Shown one piece after another: positions 16,686 through 25,060 of a DNA stretch of 35,027 nt. Made by a program: the position numbers and the translations under genes. The notes under the pieces are model-generated. The model was not told where the DNA came from, ran no database searches, and saw only the letters and a program-made list of their open reading frames with translations. Numbering within the stretch: position 1 is the stretch's first letter; each line of letters opens with the position of its first letter. The DNA is from Robinsoniella sp. GTDB taxonomy: Bacteria; Bacillota; Clostridia; Lachnospirales; Lachnospiraceae. The DNA lies in the NCBI GenBank assembly GCA_022788205.1, contig JALEVQ010000085.1:1-35027 (forward strand). Reading direction: 5' to 3'.

Positions 16686-18006
16686 ACCGATTGTAGCGAT
16701 TGTGGGACGGCCGAATGTGGGAAAGTCTACACTTTTTAATGTCCTTGCCGGACAGAATATATCGATCGTAAAAGACACTCCAGGCGTGACAAGAGATCGT
16801 ATTTACGCGGATGTAGAATGGCTGAACCGAAATTTTACCCTGATTGACACAGGCGGTATTGAGCCTGACAGTAAAGATATCATTCTGTCACAGATGAGAG
16901 AGCAGGCGCAGATTGCGATCGACACAGCAGATGTGATTGTGTTTATCACGGATGTCAAGCAGGGTCTGGTGGACTCCGATTCGAAGGTGGCAGACATGCT
17001 GCGCCGTTCGAAAAAACCGGTTGTGCTTGTGGTAAATAAAGTAGATAATTTTGAGAAGATGATGCCGGATGTGTACGAATTTTATAACCTCGGAATCGGT
17101 GATCCGATTGCGATATCAGCGGCGTCCCGTCTCGGAATCGGAGATATGCTGGACGAAGTGATCCGCTATTTCCCGGATGAGGACGAGGAGGAGGAAGAAG
17201 ATGAGCGTCCGCGCATTGCGATTGTGGGAAAACCGAACGTGGGAAAATCTTCAATCATCAATAAACTGACAGGAGAAAACCGTGTGATTGTCTCAGACAT
17301 TGCGGGAACCACACGCGATGCAATTGACACTGTCGTAAAGTGGAATGATAAAGAGTATGTGTTTATCGACACCGCAGGATTGCGCAGAAAGAGCAAAATC
17401 AAGGAAGAGCTGGAGCGTTACAGTATTATCCGCACCGTGACGGCGGTGGACCGCGCGGATCTGGTGGTGGTGGTGATCGATGCGGTGGAAGGTATCACAG
17501 AACAGGACGCAAAGATTGCGGGGATCGCGCATGACCGTGGAAAAGGAATTTTGATTGTTGTCAACAAATGGGATGCGATCGAGAAGAACGATAAAACCAT
17601 CTATGAATATACGGACAATATCCGACAGACGCTGTCGTTCCTCACCTATGCGGAGATCATGTTTGTCTCGGCACAGACGGGACAGAGACTGACGAAGATG
17701 TTTGATATGATTGAGATGATTATTCAGAATCAGTCGATGCGCATTGCTACTGGTGTGCTCAATGAGATTATGGCAGAGGCTGTGGCGCTGCAGCAGCCAC
17801 CATCGGATAAGGGAAGAAGACTGAAATTATACTACATCACGCAGGTGGCAATCAAACCGCCGACGTTTGTCATCTTTGTCAACGATAAAGAACTGATGCA
17901 CTTTTCTTACACGAGATATCTGGAAAATAAGATACGAGATACATTTGGGTTCCGCGGAACTTCTCTGAGATTCATTATCCGCGAGCGGAAGGAGAAAGAA
18001 CAATAA
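16678..18006 (+). CDS. der: Ribosome-associated GTPase Der (EngA)
   Basis: A 442-residue GTPase with two tandem G domains, essential for 50S assembly. The first P-loop is G-R-P-N-V-G-K-S-T near the N-terminus, with D-T-G-G and N-K-V-D. After an acidic linker (E-D-E-E-E-E-E-D-E) the second domain has [13 protein letters not shown] and N-K-W-D. A C-terminal KH-like domain ends in [12 protein letters not shown] 16678 is chosen over the in-frame upstream codon at 16642 because AGAAAGGAG precedes it and it gives the canonical start [10 protein letters not shown]. Confidence 0.98.
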   Translation: MSKPIVAIVGRPNVGKSTLFNVLAGQNISIVKDTPGVTRDRIYADVEWLNRNFTLIDTGGIEPDSKDIILSQMREQAQIAIDTADVIVFITDVKQGLVDSDSKVADMLRRSKKPVVLVVNKVDNFEKMMPDVYEFYNLGIGDPIAISAASRLGIGDMLDEVIRYFPDEDEEEEEDERPRIAIVGKPNVGKSSIINKLTGENRVIVSDIAGTTRDAIDTVVKWNDKEYVFIDTAGLRRKSKIKEELERYSIIRTVTAVDRADLVVVVIDAVEGITEQDAKIAGIAHDRGKGILIVVNKWDAIEKNDKTIYEYTDNIRQTLSFLTYAEIMFVSAQTGQRLTKMFDMIEMIIQNQSMRIATGVLNEIMAEAVALQQPPSDKGRRLKLYYITQVAIKPPTFVIFVNDKELMHFSYTRYLENKIRDTFGFRGTSLRFIIRERKEKEQ

Positions 18007-18007
18007 A

Positions 18008-18652
18008 ATGATGGAACGGCTGATAAGTTTACTGATCGGATATGCCTTTGGTCTGTTTCAGACCAGCTATATCTATGGCAGAATGCATGGGATTGATATC
18101 CGCGATTATGGAAGCGGCAATGCAGGGAGTACAAATATGCTGCGCACACTTGGAAAAAAAGCAGGTTTGATTACTTTTGTGGGGGACTGCGGTAAATGTA
18201 TTCTGAGTATTTTGGTGGTGCGGCTGATTTTTGGGAAGACATATGCAGAGATTTTGCCACTTTTGACTTTTTATGCTGCAGCGGGGACGATCCTCGGTCA
18301 CAATTATCCCTTTTATCTGGGATTCCGCGGCGGAAAGGGCATTGCTGCGACAGCAGGTCTCGTCTTATCTTTTCATTGGATTATGACAATTTTGGGCATC
18401 ATTACCTTTTTTACGGTATATTTGCTGACGCACTATGTATCACTTGCATCACTGTGCGTCTATATCGGAATCATGGTGGAATTGGTGGTGCTTGGACAGA
18501 TGGGATGTTTTGGCATGACACAGCCAGAGCTTTTGGAATTATATGCCATCGGCGCTTTCCTGACGATTTTGGCGTTTTACAAACATCGCGCCAATATTAA
18601 AAGGCTGATCAATAAAGAAGAAAACAAAACCTATGTGTTGAAGAAGAAATAA
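18008..18652 (+). CDS. plsY: Glycerol-3-phosphate acyltransferase PlsY
   Basis: A 214-residue integral membrane enzyme that transfers acyl groups from acyl-phosphate to glycerol 3-phosphate, the first step of phospholipid synthesis. The conserved loops are present: G-S-G-N-A-G-S-T-N near the first cytoplasmic loop, G-H-N-Y-P-F-Y-L and F-R-G-G-K-G-I-A-A-T. Several hydrophobic helices are evident. It starts one base after der, using AAGGAG within the der 3' end. Its neighbour gpsA makes its substrate, so the pair forms a glycerolipid unit. Confidence 0.96.
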   Translation: MMERLISLLIGYAFGLFQTSYIYGRMHGIDIRDYGSGNAGSTNMLRTLGKKAGLITFVGDCGKCILSILVVRLIFGKTYAEILPLLTFYAAAGTILGHNYPFYLGFRGGKGIAATAGLVLSFHWIMTILGIITFFTVYLLTHYVSLASLCVYIGIMVELVVLGQMGCFGMTQPELLELYAIGAFLTILAFYKHRANIKRLINKEENKTYVLKKK

Positions 18653-18666
18653 ACGGGGGGATTGAT

Positions 18667-19677
18667 ATGGCAGAAGTAGGAATCATTGGAGCTGGAAGCT
18701 GGGGAACAGCACTTGCTATTTTACTTCAGAAAAATGGTCATCAAGTGACTTTGGTATCACCGACAAAGAATGATGAGCAGATCAGAGAAATCTGCAAAAA
18801 GCGGATCACAAAGCTGCCGGATGTGCATGTCCCGGAAGAGATCTTAATTACAAATCAGTTTCAGCCAGCCATCGAAGGCAAGGATGTGCTAGTGCTTGCC
18901 TCCCCTTCACCATACACGCGTCCTATGTTGAAAAAGATGAAGCCTTTTGTCAGAGAAGAACAAAAGATTGTGACAGTGGCAAAGGGGATTGAGGCGGGCA
19001 CACTTCTCAACCAGACGCAGATCATACAGCAGGAAATACCGTGGAGTGATGCGGCGGTTCTCTCAGGTCCGAGTCATGCGGAGGAGGTCAGCAAAGGATT
19101 GCCGACGACATGCGTGATTGGCGCAAAGACAAGGCAGACTGCCGAAGAACTGCAGAATCTATTTATGAGCCCTCGCTTCCGCGTCTACACAAGCCCGGAT
19201 ATGGATGGAATTGAGCTGAGTGGTTCCATGAAAAATGTGATTGCCCTAGCGGCAGGTGTGGCAGATGGTCTGGGATGCGGCGACAACACAAAAGCTGCGT
19301 TGATCACACGGGGGATCGCTGAGATTGCAAGACTGGGGCTGGCGATGGGATGCCGTGCAGAGACGTTTTGGGGTCTGAGCGGCATCGGTGATTTGATTGT
19401 TACTTGCGCCAGCGTTCACAGCCGAAACCGCAAAGCAGGATACCTGATCGGAAAAGGATACACAGTGGAAGCGGCGATGCGTGAAGTCAACATGGTAGTG
19501 GAAGGTGTCCACTCTGCAAAAGCCGGATGGGAACTGTCAGAAAAATATGAGATCGAGACACCGATTATCGAGCAAGTGAACCAGGTACTTTTTGAGGAAA
19601 AAAGTCCGGAAGATGCACTGAAAGAATTGATGCTGCGCGACAAAAAAATGGAATATGACAGGCAACTTTGGGATTAA
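18667..19677 (+). CDS. gpsA: NAD(P)-dependent glycerol-3-phosphate dehydrogenase
   Basis: A 336-residue cytoplasmic enzyme that reduces dihydroxyacetone phosphate to sn-glycerol 3-phosphate. It has the N-terminal dinucleotide fold G-A-G-S-W-G-T-A-L-A, the V-A-K-G-I-E segment, the S-G-P-S-H-A-E-E-V motif, the catalytic-lysine region S-G-S-M-K-N-V-I-A-L-A-A-G and G-L-S-G-I-G-D-L. The length is standard. It lies 14 bases after plsY with a GGGGGG ribosome binding site and feeds PlsY directly. Confidence 0.97.
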   Translation: MAEVGIIGAGSWGTALAILLQKNGHQVTLVSPTKNDEQIREICKKRITKLPDVHVPEEILITNQFQPAIEGKDVLVLASPSPYTRPMLKKMKPFVREEQKIVTVAKGIEAGTLLNQTQIIQQEIPWSDAAVLSGPSHAEEVSKGLPTTCVIGAKTRQTAEELQNLFMSPRFRVYTSPDMDGIELSGSMKNVIALAAGVADGLGCGDNTKAALITRGIAEIARLGLAMGCRAETFWGLSGIGDLIVTCASVHSRNRKAGYLIGKGYTVEAAMREVNMVVEGVHSAKAGWELSEKYEIETPIIEQVNQVLFEEKSPEDALKELMLRDKKMEYDRQLWD

Positions 19678-19716
19678 TCTGAGGACTCCGTTTTGAGAGG
19701 AATCTGGGAAAAAGAA

Positions 19717-19745
19717 TTGACAAAAAAGGGAATCTGCTCTATAGT
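19717..19745 (+). promoter_or_regulatory. Promoter of the ABC importer operon
   Basis: TTGACA (19717-19722), a 17-base spacer and TATAGT (19740-19745), about 70 bases before the binding-protein start. This is an almost perfect sigma-A promoter. Confidence 0.85.
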
Positions 19746-19817
19746 ATTAAGTAAACCGATGCTTTATCAAGACAAAGCACCAAAGCGTGAAAACATAACG
19801 AAAAGGAGAATGGGTTT

Positions 19818-20810
19818 ATGAAAAAGACAATTTCAATTTTGGCAGCGATGGGACTTTCTGCATCTTTGATGCTGGGAAGTGTGATGACAGTAAGCGCAGA
19901 AGAAGTATACAAGATCGGAGTGTGCCAGCTGGTAGAGCATGCAGCTCTGGATGCAGCATATGAAGGATTTGTGGATGGTCTTGCAGAGGCAGGATATGTG
20001 GACGGAGAGAACATCGAGATTGACTACCAGAATGCACAGGGAGATCAGTCAAACTGCGCTACGATTGCCAGCAAATTAGTCAATGATCAGTCAGATTTGA
20101 TTTTGGCGATCGCGACACCGGCAGCTCAGGCATGTGCCAATGCGACAGAGGAAATCCCGATTCTGGTGACAGCTGTGACTGATCCGGCAGAGTCTGGTCT
20201 GGTGGAAGACAATGCGGCACCTGGATCCAATGTCAGCGGAACGTCAGATTTGACACCGGTAAAAGAACAGCTGGATTTGTTGGTAGAACTGCTCCCGGAG
20301 ACAAAGAAAATTGCGATTTTATATTGCTCAAGCGAGTCCAATTCCAGTATTCAGGCTGCAATGGCAATAGAGGCAGCAGAGGCACTCGGAATCGAGACGA
20401 TCGAGGCAACCGTGTCGAATTCCAATGAGATTCAGCAGGTTGTGCAGAGCTTGATCGGAAAAGTAGATGCCATCTATGCACCGACCGATAACATGATCGC
20501 TGCAGGAATGCAGACGGTTGCACTCGTGGCAAATCCGGCAGGACTGCCTGTGATCTGCGGTGAGGAAGGCATGGTACAGAGCGGTGGTCTGGCTACCAAC
20601 GGAATCAACTATTATAACCTTGGAAAGCAGACAGCAGCTATGGCAGTGAAGGTCCTGACAGGAGAGGCAGACACAGCGACAATGCCGATCGAATATCTGG
20701 AGGATGTAGACACGGTGATCAACGCCGCTACAGTGGAAGAATTGGGAATTGAGATTCCGGAAGAACTGCAGCAGTATGTGGTTGATTTCGAGGCAGAGGC
20801 AGCAGAATAA
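19818..20810 (+). CDS. ABC transporter substrate-binding protein (ABC_sub_bind / TrpX-like family)
   Basis: A 330-residue exported binding protein. The signal peptide (M-K-K-T start, hydrophobic core, V-S-A before E-E at about residue 27) precedes a two-lobe periplasmic-binding fold with Y-K-I-G-V-C-Q-L-V-E-H and D-P-A-E-S-G-L-V. This family includes putative tryptophan/tyrosine importers, but the ligand here is unknown. There is no lipobox cysteine at the signal-peptide end and no C-terminal anchor, unusual for a Gram-positive binding protein, which is normally a lipoprotein. The permease and ATPase genes follow. ATG 19818 sits 10 bases after AAAGGAG. Confidence 0.9.
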   Translation: MKKTISILAAMGLSASLMLGSVMTVSAEEVYKIGVCQLVEHAALDAAYEGFVDGLAEAGYVDGENIEIDYQNAQGDQSNCATIASKLVNDQSDLILAIATPAAQACANATEEIPILVTAVTDPAESGLVEDNAAPGSNVSGTSDLTPVKEQLDLLVELLPETKKIAILYCSSESNSSIQAAMAIEAAEALGIETIEATVSNSNEIQQVVQSLIGKVDAIYAPTDNMIAAGMQTVALVANPAGLPVICGEEGMVQSGGLATNGINYYNLGKQTAAMAVKVLTGEADTATMPIEYLEDVDTVINAATVEELGIEIPEELQQYVVDFEAEAAE

Positions 20811-20910
20811 GAAAAAGAAAAGGCAAAGACAGCCAGCTGGTAACAGAAGGTCACCTTCGTGCACGGAGACGGCAGCGGAGGGACGGAACGGTTACACAGA
20901 TCAATCATAA

Positions 20911-20950
20911 AAGAGAGAGCAAGGGGAGCGCAGAATGCATCCCCTCTCTT
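20911..20950 (+). terminator. Intercistronic hairpin between binding protein and permease genes
   Basis: AGGGGA (20922-20927) pairs with TCCCCT (20940-20945), and the flanking AAGAG can pair with CTCTT. Only a short T-rich tail follows. It may act as a partial terminator or protect the 3' end of the binding-protein message, which is normally needed in excess. Confidence 0.5.
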
Positions 20951-21031
20951 TGTCTCTGGAATATATGGACGACAGAGGCTGTCCCTCCTTTTGAGTTGGG
21001 TGATGCGTCAGAGACGCAGCTGGAGGAAGAT

Positions 21032-21946
21032 ATGAATATACTAATGGCAATTTTGGGTGCTGTCTCTCAGGGACTTCTCTGGGCGATCATGGCACTCGGC
21101 GTTTATATTACATTTAAAATATTGAATTTTGCAGATATGACCTGTGACGGCAGCTTTGCACTGGGCGGCTGCGTCAGCGCCGTATTTATCGTGTCGTTTG
21201 GGTGGAATCCGTATTTGAGTCTGCTTGCAGCTTTCATTGCAGGTGGAATCGCAGGCGGCGTGACAGGATTGCTCCACACGAAATTAAAAATCCCGGCCAT
21301 CCTGTCCGGTATTCTTACCATGATTTCTCTGTATTCGATCAACTTAAGAATCGCGGGTCAGGCGAACACTCCGATCAATACAAGAACGCAAGGGATTGAT
21401 ACGATCGTGACGCTGATCACAAATCTGCTCCCGGAAGAAATCAGAAAAAATGCCAACACAACTACCTTTGTCACGATGGCGATCGGTGTTGTGTTTGTTG
21501 CAGTCTGTATAGGGATTCTCTACTGGTTTTTCGGGACAGAGATGGGAAGCGCTGTGCGCGCGACAGGAAGCAATGAAGCAATGATCCGCGCTCTTGGCGT
21601 CAACACGGACCGTATGAAGATTATTGGTCTGGTATTGGGCAATGCTTTGGTGGGACTTTCAGGAGCACTTGTGGCGCAGAGTCAGAAAGTGGCAGATGTC
21701 GGAATGGGGCAGGGAACGATCGTGATCGGTCTTGCATCGATCGTAATCGGCGAAGTATTTTTGGGAAAGAAGCTCAATTTTGCGGCGAAACTGATCTTTA
21801 CCGTTTTGGGCTCCATTCTTTACCGTATCGTTGTTGCAGTGGTGCTACAGCTTGGATTGAAATCGAGTGACTTAAAGATGCTGACGGCGATTATCGTTGC
21901 AATCGCACTTTCTGTGCCAGTTCTGTCAAAGAAACATGTGGATTAA
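21032..21946 (+). CDS. ABC transporter permease (branched-chain LivH-like family)
   Basis: A 304-residue integral membrane protein with about eight hydrophobic segments. The start G-L-L-W-A-I-M-A-L-G-V-Y-I-T-F and the segment F-A-D-M-T-C-D-G-S-F match permeases that accompany ABC_sub_bind proteins. The coupling-helix region resembles G-S-A-V-R-A-T-G-S-N. ATG 21032 is chosen because TGGAGGAAG (21021-21029) precedes it; the frame upstream starts only with TTG. It partners the binding protein upstream and the ATPase 12 bases downstream. Confidence 0.92.
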   Translation: MNILMAILGAVSQGLLWAIMALGVYITFKILNFADMTCDGSFALGGCVSAVFIVSFGWNPYLSLLAAFIAGGIAGGVTGLLHTKLKIPAILSGILTMISLYSINLRIAGQANTPINTRTQGIDTIVTLITNLLPEEIRKNANTTTFVTMAIGVVFVAVCIGILYWFFGTEMGSAVRATGSNEAMIRALGVNTDRMKIIGLVLGNALVGLSGALVAQSQKVADVGMGQGTIVIGLASIVIGEVFLGKKLNFAAKLIFTVLGSILYRIVVAVVLQLGLKSSDLKMLTAIIVAIALSVPVLSKKHVD

Positions 21947-21958
21947 GGAGGAAGAAAG

Positions 21959-22753
21959 ATGCTGAAAATCACGGATGTATATAAAACATTTAACACCGGA
22001 ACGATCAATGAAAAGAAAGCATTGCAGGGCGTCAACCTCCACGTACACCCTGGCGACTTTATCACAATCATCGGCGGAAATGGTGCCGGGAAATCGACCG
22101 TGCTGAACATGATAGCCGGCGTTTACATGGTCGATTCTGGAAGTATTGTGCTCGATGGGAAGGATGTATCTAAATATCCGGAATATAAAAGAGCAGAATA
22201 TTTAGGGCGTGTCTTTCAGGATCCGATGCGAGGGACAGCAGCGGACATGGAGATTCAGGAAAATCTTGCCCTTGCTTTCCGCAGAGGAAAGAAAAGAGGA
22301 CTTGGCTGGGGAATCACAAAAGAAGAAAAAGCACTGTATCACGACGCGTTAAAAAGGTTGGATTTGGGACTGGAAGACCGCATGACATCGAAGGTCGGAC
22401 TGCTCTCTGGGGGACAAAGACAGGCTCTGACTCTTTTGATGGCGTCCTTAAAGAAGCCGAAGGTTCTCTTGCTCGATGAACATACAGCAGCGCTCGATCC
22501 TAAGACAGCGAAAAAGGTTCTGGATCTGACAGAAAGCATCATCGCAGACAACAAACTGACAGCACTGATGGTGACTCACAACATGAAGGATGCGATTCGT
22601 CTGGGCAACCGTCTGATCATGATGCACGAAGGAAGAATCATCTATGATGTGTCTGGCGAGGAGAAGAAAAAGCTGGAGGTTTCCGATCTTCTCCAGAAAT
22701 TTGAGGAAGTCAGCGGAGGAGAGTTTGCAAACGACCGTATGATGCTGGCATAG
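21959..22753 (+). CDS. ABC transporter ATP-binding protein
   Basis: A 264-residue ATPase energising the importer. It has Walker A G-G-N-G-A-G-K-S-T, the Q-loop segment R-V-F-Q-D-P, the signature L-S-G-G-Q-R-Q-A, Walker B V-L-L-L-D-E-H-T-A and the switch histidine in V-T-H-N-M. The D-E-H variant of Walker B is seen in this subfamily. The start follows TAAGGAGGAAG. It is the last gene of the operon, before a strong terminator. Confidence 0.95.
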   Translation: MLKITDVYKTFNTGTINEKKALQGVNLHVHPGDFITIIGGNGAGKSTVLNMIAGVYMVDSGSIVLDGKDVSKYPEYKRAEYLGRVFQDPMRGTAADMEIQENLALAFRRGKKRGLGWGITKEEKALYHDALKRLDLGLEDRMTSKVGLLSGGQRQALTLLMASLKKPKVLLLDEHTAALDPKTAKKVLDLTESIIADNKLTALMVTHNMKDAIRLGNRLIMMHEGRIIYDVSGEEKKKLEVSDLLQKFEEVSGGEFANDRMMLA

Positions 22754-22829
22754 ACAGGCTACTGTAAAAGCATGTATCTTGCCAACGTTTTCTTGGCGCA
22801 AACCATAGACAGAAAAAGAAAAAATCAAG

Positions 22830-22884
22830 ATTGCATATTTCATCTTTGCAAGGTATGATAAAGATGAAGTATGCGATTTTTTTT
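22830..22884 (+). terminator. Strong intrinsic terminator of the ABC operon
   Basis: A continuous stem of about 18 bp: ATTGCATA-T-TTCATCTTT (22830-22847) with AAAGATGAA-G-TATGCGAT (22860-22877), including wobble pairs, followed by eight T (22877-22884). Confidence 0.93.
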
Positions 22885-23049
22885 CTGTGGAGAGATGGAG
22901 CAGAGAGACAAATTGGACGATCGGACAACAATGTTAAAAGTTTAATTAATGGGAAAAGAGCAGAAAAATAAGAGGATTTAAAAAAAATTACGAATATATA
23001 AATTCGTGTAAATTATTGAAAAAAATACAATAATTTCAAGGAAATGTTG
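22885..23049. other. AT-rich spacer before the CODH/ACS region promoter
   Basis: Together with the terminator and promoter on each side, this makes a stretch of about 570 bases (22754-23323) with no certain gene. The 22885-23049 part is AT-rich and I see no coding sequence, repeat or RNA gene in it. Confidence 0.5.
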
Positions 23050-23078
23050 TTGAGAATCTCTATATTCTGTGCTATAAT
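23050..23078 (+). promoter_or_regulatory. Promoter upstream of the nickel-handling genes
   Basis: TTGAGA (23050-23055), a 17-base spacer and a perfect TATAAT (23073-23078). It is the clearest promoter in the CODH/ACS half of the window and would transcribe the His-rich gene, cooT and possibly the genes beyond. Confidence 0.82.
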
Positions 23079-23323
23079 AAAAACGTATGTAAAAACAGGT
23101 GAAGTATCCTGTCAAAAAATTAACATACAAAATAGCACATTTTTCAGCACATTCCAGCAGTTTAGACCGGAAAAAAGTGGAAAAATCGGCAAAACAGGAG
23201 CTATCCGAATCTGAACCTGAAAGTCGGCAGATGATGGGGACAGGGGAAGAAAGTTCGGAAAAGTGGCTCCCCGAAACTTGCAGCTTTGACGGCAAGAATT
23301 TTGTGGAAGGGAGTGATAAAGAG

Positions 23324-23731
23324 ATGCATCTGATCAAAGATGAAAATGGTAATTTATGCCCACATTCTCATGAGCACGGACATACGCATGAACATACGCA
23401 TGAAGACGGACATACGCACACGCATGAACATATGCACGATCATGACCATATGCATGAGCATGCACATCAGGAATGCGACACTTCTTCCTGTGCGAAATGC
23501 GGAGGATGTTCCAGTGAGGAAGATGGAAAAAATAAAGAGATCATTGCACTGCTTACTTATATGCTGCAGCACAATGAACACCATGCGGCAGAACTCGATG
23601 AGATGGCACAGAAACTGAGAGAAGCCGGCATGGGCACAGCAGCGGAACAGATTTCCAAGGGAGTTTCTGAATTCCAGAAAGGAAATCTGTATCTGGGCGT
23701 AGCTCTTTCTATGGTAAAGGAAAACCAGTAG
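23324..23731 (+). CDS. Histidine-rich, tetra-cysteine protein, putative nickel-binding accessory protein
   Basis: A 135-residue cytoplasmic protein with three parts: residues 14-48 contain 17 histidines mostly as H-x alternation, residues 51-62 contain C-x4-C-x2-C-x2-C, and residues about 68-130 form a helical domain without a known motif. His-rich tracts in Ni-enzyme accessory proteins (CooJ, HypB, UreE) store or deliver nickel. The placement before cooT and cooC supports nickel supply to CODH/ACS (inference). The frame is open from GTG 23099, which would add 75 low-complexity residues. ATG 23324 is preferred because GGAAGGGAG lies about 10 bases upstream and the extension begins only about 20 bases from the -10 box without a Shine-Dalgarno. 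Confidence 0.75.
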   Translation: MHLIKDENGNLCPHSHEHGHTHEHTHEDGHTHTHEHMHDHDHMHEHAHQECDTSSCAKCGGCSSEEDGKNKEIIALLTYMLQHNEHHAAELDEMAQKLREAGMGTAAEQISKGVSEFQKGNLYLGVALSMVKENQ

Positions 23732-23743
23732 GAGGTGAAATCT

Positions 23744-23929
23744 ATGTGTCTTGCGACAGTATACAAAAAGAGTGACAACAGTGTGATTTTCAAGAATGTA
23801 AGCCGCATCGATGTGGAGGGGGATACTTTGATTCTCTCAGATATCATGGGTGAGACTAGAACGGTGAAGGGCTCCATTCTTATGGTAGACCTTGCCAACA
23901 GTATTGTGAAAGTAAACTGTGAAGAATAA
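23744..23929 (+). CDS. cooT: CooT family nickel-binding protein
   Basis: A 61-residue protein starting M-C-L-A-T-V-Y. CooT of Rhodospirillum rubrum is a small dimeric protein of this size that binds nickel through the N-terminal cysteine (Cys2) and assists CODH maturation; Cys2 is present here. The remainder is a small beta-barrel-like sequence with G-D-T-L-I-L and V-K-G-S-I-L. ATG 23744 has TAGGAGGTGA at the right distance. The ATG further upstream (23735) is too close to that site. It directly follows the His-rich gene. Confidence 0.88.
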   Translation: MCLATVYKKSDNSVIFKNVSRIDVEGDTLILSDIMGETRTVKGSILMVDLANSIVKVNCEE

Positions 23930-24184
23930 CACAGGAATAAGATCGAATAGGCGTATCGCCTTGAGATAAGAAAACACATACGTAATGGAGGGAAGAAGTG
24001 ATAACAGAAAACAAGCCTTATGGCAGATCGCATGATCTGCCATAAGGGTATCTTTAGAGATACCGGCTGCGTGAACGCGCAGAACAGAAAATCTGGTATC
24101 TGTTTGACAGAACAGGAAAAATGTGGCTTTGCAAGAGACCATGGTGACGAGATGGCACCAGAGAAAAAGTGAGGAGGAGCCGAT
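23930..24184 (+). promoter_or_regulatory. Multi-hairpin leader between cooT and cooC (class unknown)
   Basis: The 255-base spacer carries successive stems. AGGCG/CGCCT lies at 23949-23961. A perfect 14-bp stem CCTTATGGCAGATC/GATCTGCCATAAGG (24016-24047) has loop GCAT. GGTATCT/AGATACC spans 24047-24064, CTGCG/CGCAG 24067-24082 and CTGTT/AACAG 24100-24115. GGTATCT occurs again at 24095-24101, so AGATACC has two mutually exclusive partners. No long T run follows any stem, which argues against simple termination. I do not recognise a known riboswitch. Confidence 0.55.
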
Positions 24185-24955
24185 ATGGCATATACAATTG
24201 CAGTGGCAGGAAAAGGCGGAGTCGGAAAGACGACTCTTTGCGGCTTATTGATCCAGTATCTTGGTGAGATGAACAAGACGCCGATTCTTGCTGTAGACGC
24301 AGATGCGAACTCAAATTTAAATGAAGTTCTCGGAGTGGAAGTTGAGATGACACTTGGAGATGTGCGGGAGGAAGTAAACCGTGCGGAGAACAGTTCAAAA
24401 AATCCGATTCCGGCAGGACTATCGAAAGCGGACTACACAGAGATGATGTTTAACAGATGTCTCGTGGAGGACGATGATTTTGATCTGCTGGTGATGGGAA
24501 GGACCCAGGGAAAAGGATGCTATTGCTTCGTGAACGGACTGCTGCAGGCACAGCTTCAGAAGCTGACACCAAATTATAGATATGTGGTGGTGGACAATGA
24601 GGCTGGGATGGAACACATAAGCCGGGGCATTTTGCCAAAAGTGGATGCGGTGATTTTAGTCAGTGACTGCTCCAGACGCGGTGTTCAAGCGGTAGGACGG
24701 ATCGCCGAGCTGGTAAAAGAATGCGAATTGAATCCAAAGAAGATGGGACTGATTGTAAACCGTGCTCCAAACGGAAAATTGAATGATGGCACATTACAGG
24801 AGATTGACAATCAGGGACTGAATTTACTTGGTGTTGTTCCGCAGGATGAAAGTGTCTACGAGTATGACTGTGAAGGTAAGCCAACCGTCGATCTTCCGGA
24901 AGATTCACCGGTCCGCAAAGCATTGCGCCAGATCGTGGACAAGCTTGAGTTATAA
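24185..24955 (+). CDS. cooC: CODH nickel-insertion ATPase CooC (first copy)
   Basis: A 256-residue MinD/NifH-type P-loop ATPase that helps load nickel into the C-cluster of CO dehydrogenase. The deviant Walker A G-K-G-G-V-G-K-T-T is at residues 9-17, and C112-Y-C114 matches the C-x-C metal-binding pair of characterised CooC1. The D-A-D-A-N-S-N-L segment is the switch region. ATG 24185 follows GAGGAGG. A second, divergent CooC lies after the CODH gene, so the two may serve different clusters. Confidence 0.93.
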   Translation: MAYTIAVAGKGGVGKTTLCGLLIQYLGEMNKTPILAVDADANSNLNEVLGVEVEMTLGDVREEVNRAENSSKNPIPAGLSKADYTEMMFNRCLVEDDDFDLLVMGRTQGKGCYCFVNGLLQAQLQKLTPNYRYVVVDNEAGMEHISRGILPKVDAVILVSDCSRRGVQAVGRIAELVKECELNPKKMGLIVNRAPNGKLNDGTLQEIDNQGLNLLGVVPQDESVYEYDCEGKPTVDLPEDSPVRKALRQIVDKLEL

Positions 24956-24962
24956 CAAATGC

Positions 24963-25041
24963 TCCCCTGTTACAAGGGGAATTTAAAAAAACTTTTATAT
25001 CCCCACCAGGAGGATATGTGATATTTCACTTTCGGGTGAAA
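24963..25041 (+). promoter_or_regulatory. Three short hairpins between cooC and the CODH gene
   Basis: TCCCCT/AGGGGA (24963-24968/24975-24980), ATATCC/GGATAT (24997-25002/25012-25017) and TTTCAC/GTGAAA (25024-25029/25036-25041) follow each other just upstream of the TAAGGAGG of acsA. None has a proper T tail. They may be processing or stability elements. Confidence 0.45.
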
Positions 25042-25060
25042 AATTCTAAGGAGGTTTATA

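Noticed and set aside
23079-23323. Possible Ni/Co (czcD-type) riboswitch before the His-rich gene
   Set aside because: Some GGGACAG-like and GGCAGATGAT-like strings occur, but I cannot build the four-way junction. Kept only as an unclassified leader.
23371-23470. Short-period repeat that could be mistaken for a CRISPR-like or tandem repeat array
   Set aside because: The CAT/CAC periodicity simply encodes the His-x tract of the protein; there are no spacers.
24963-24980. TCCCCT/AGGGGA hairpin after cooC as an intrinsic terminator
   Set aside because: It is followed by AATTTAAAAAAA rather than a T run, and acsA follows immediately.
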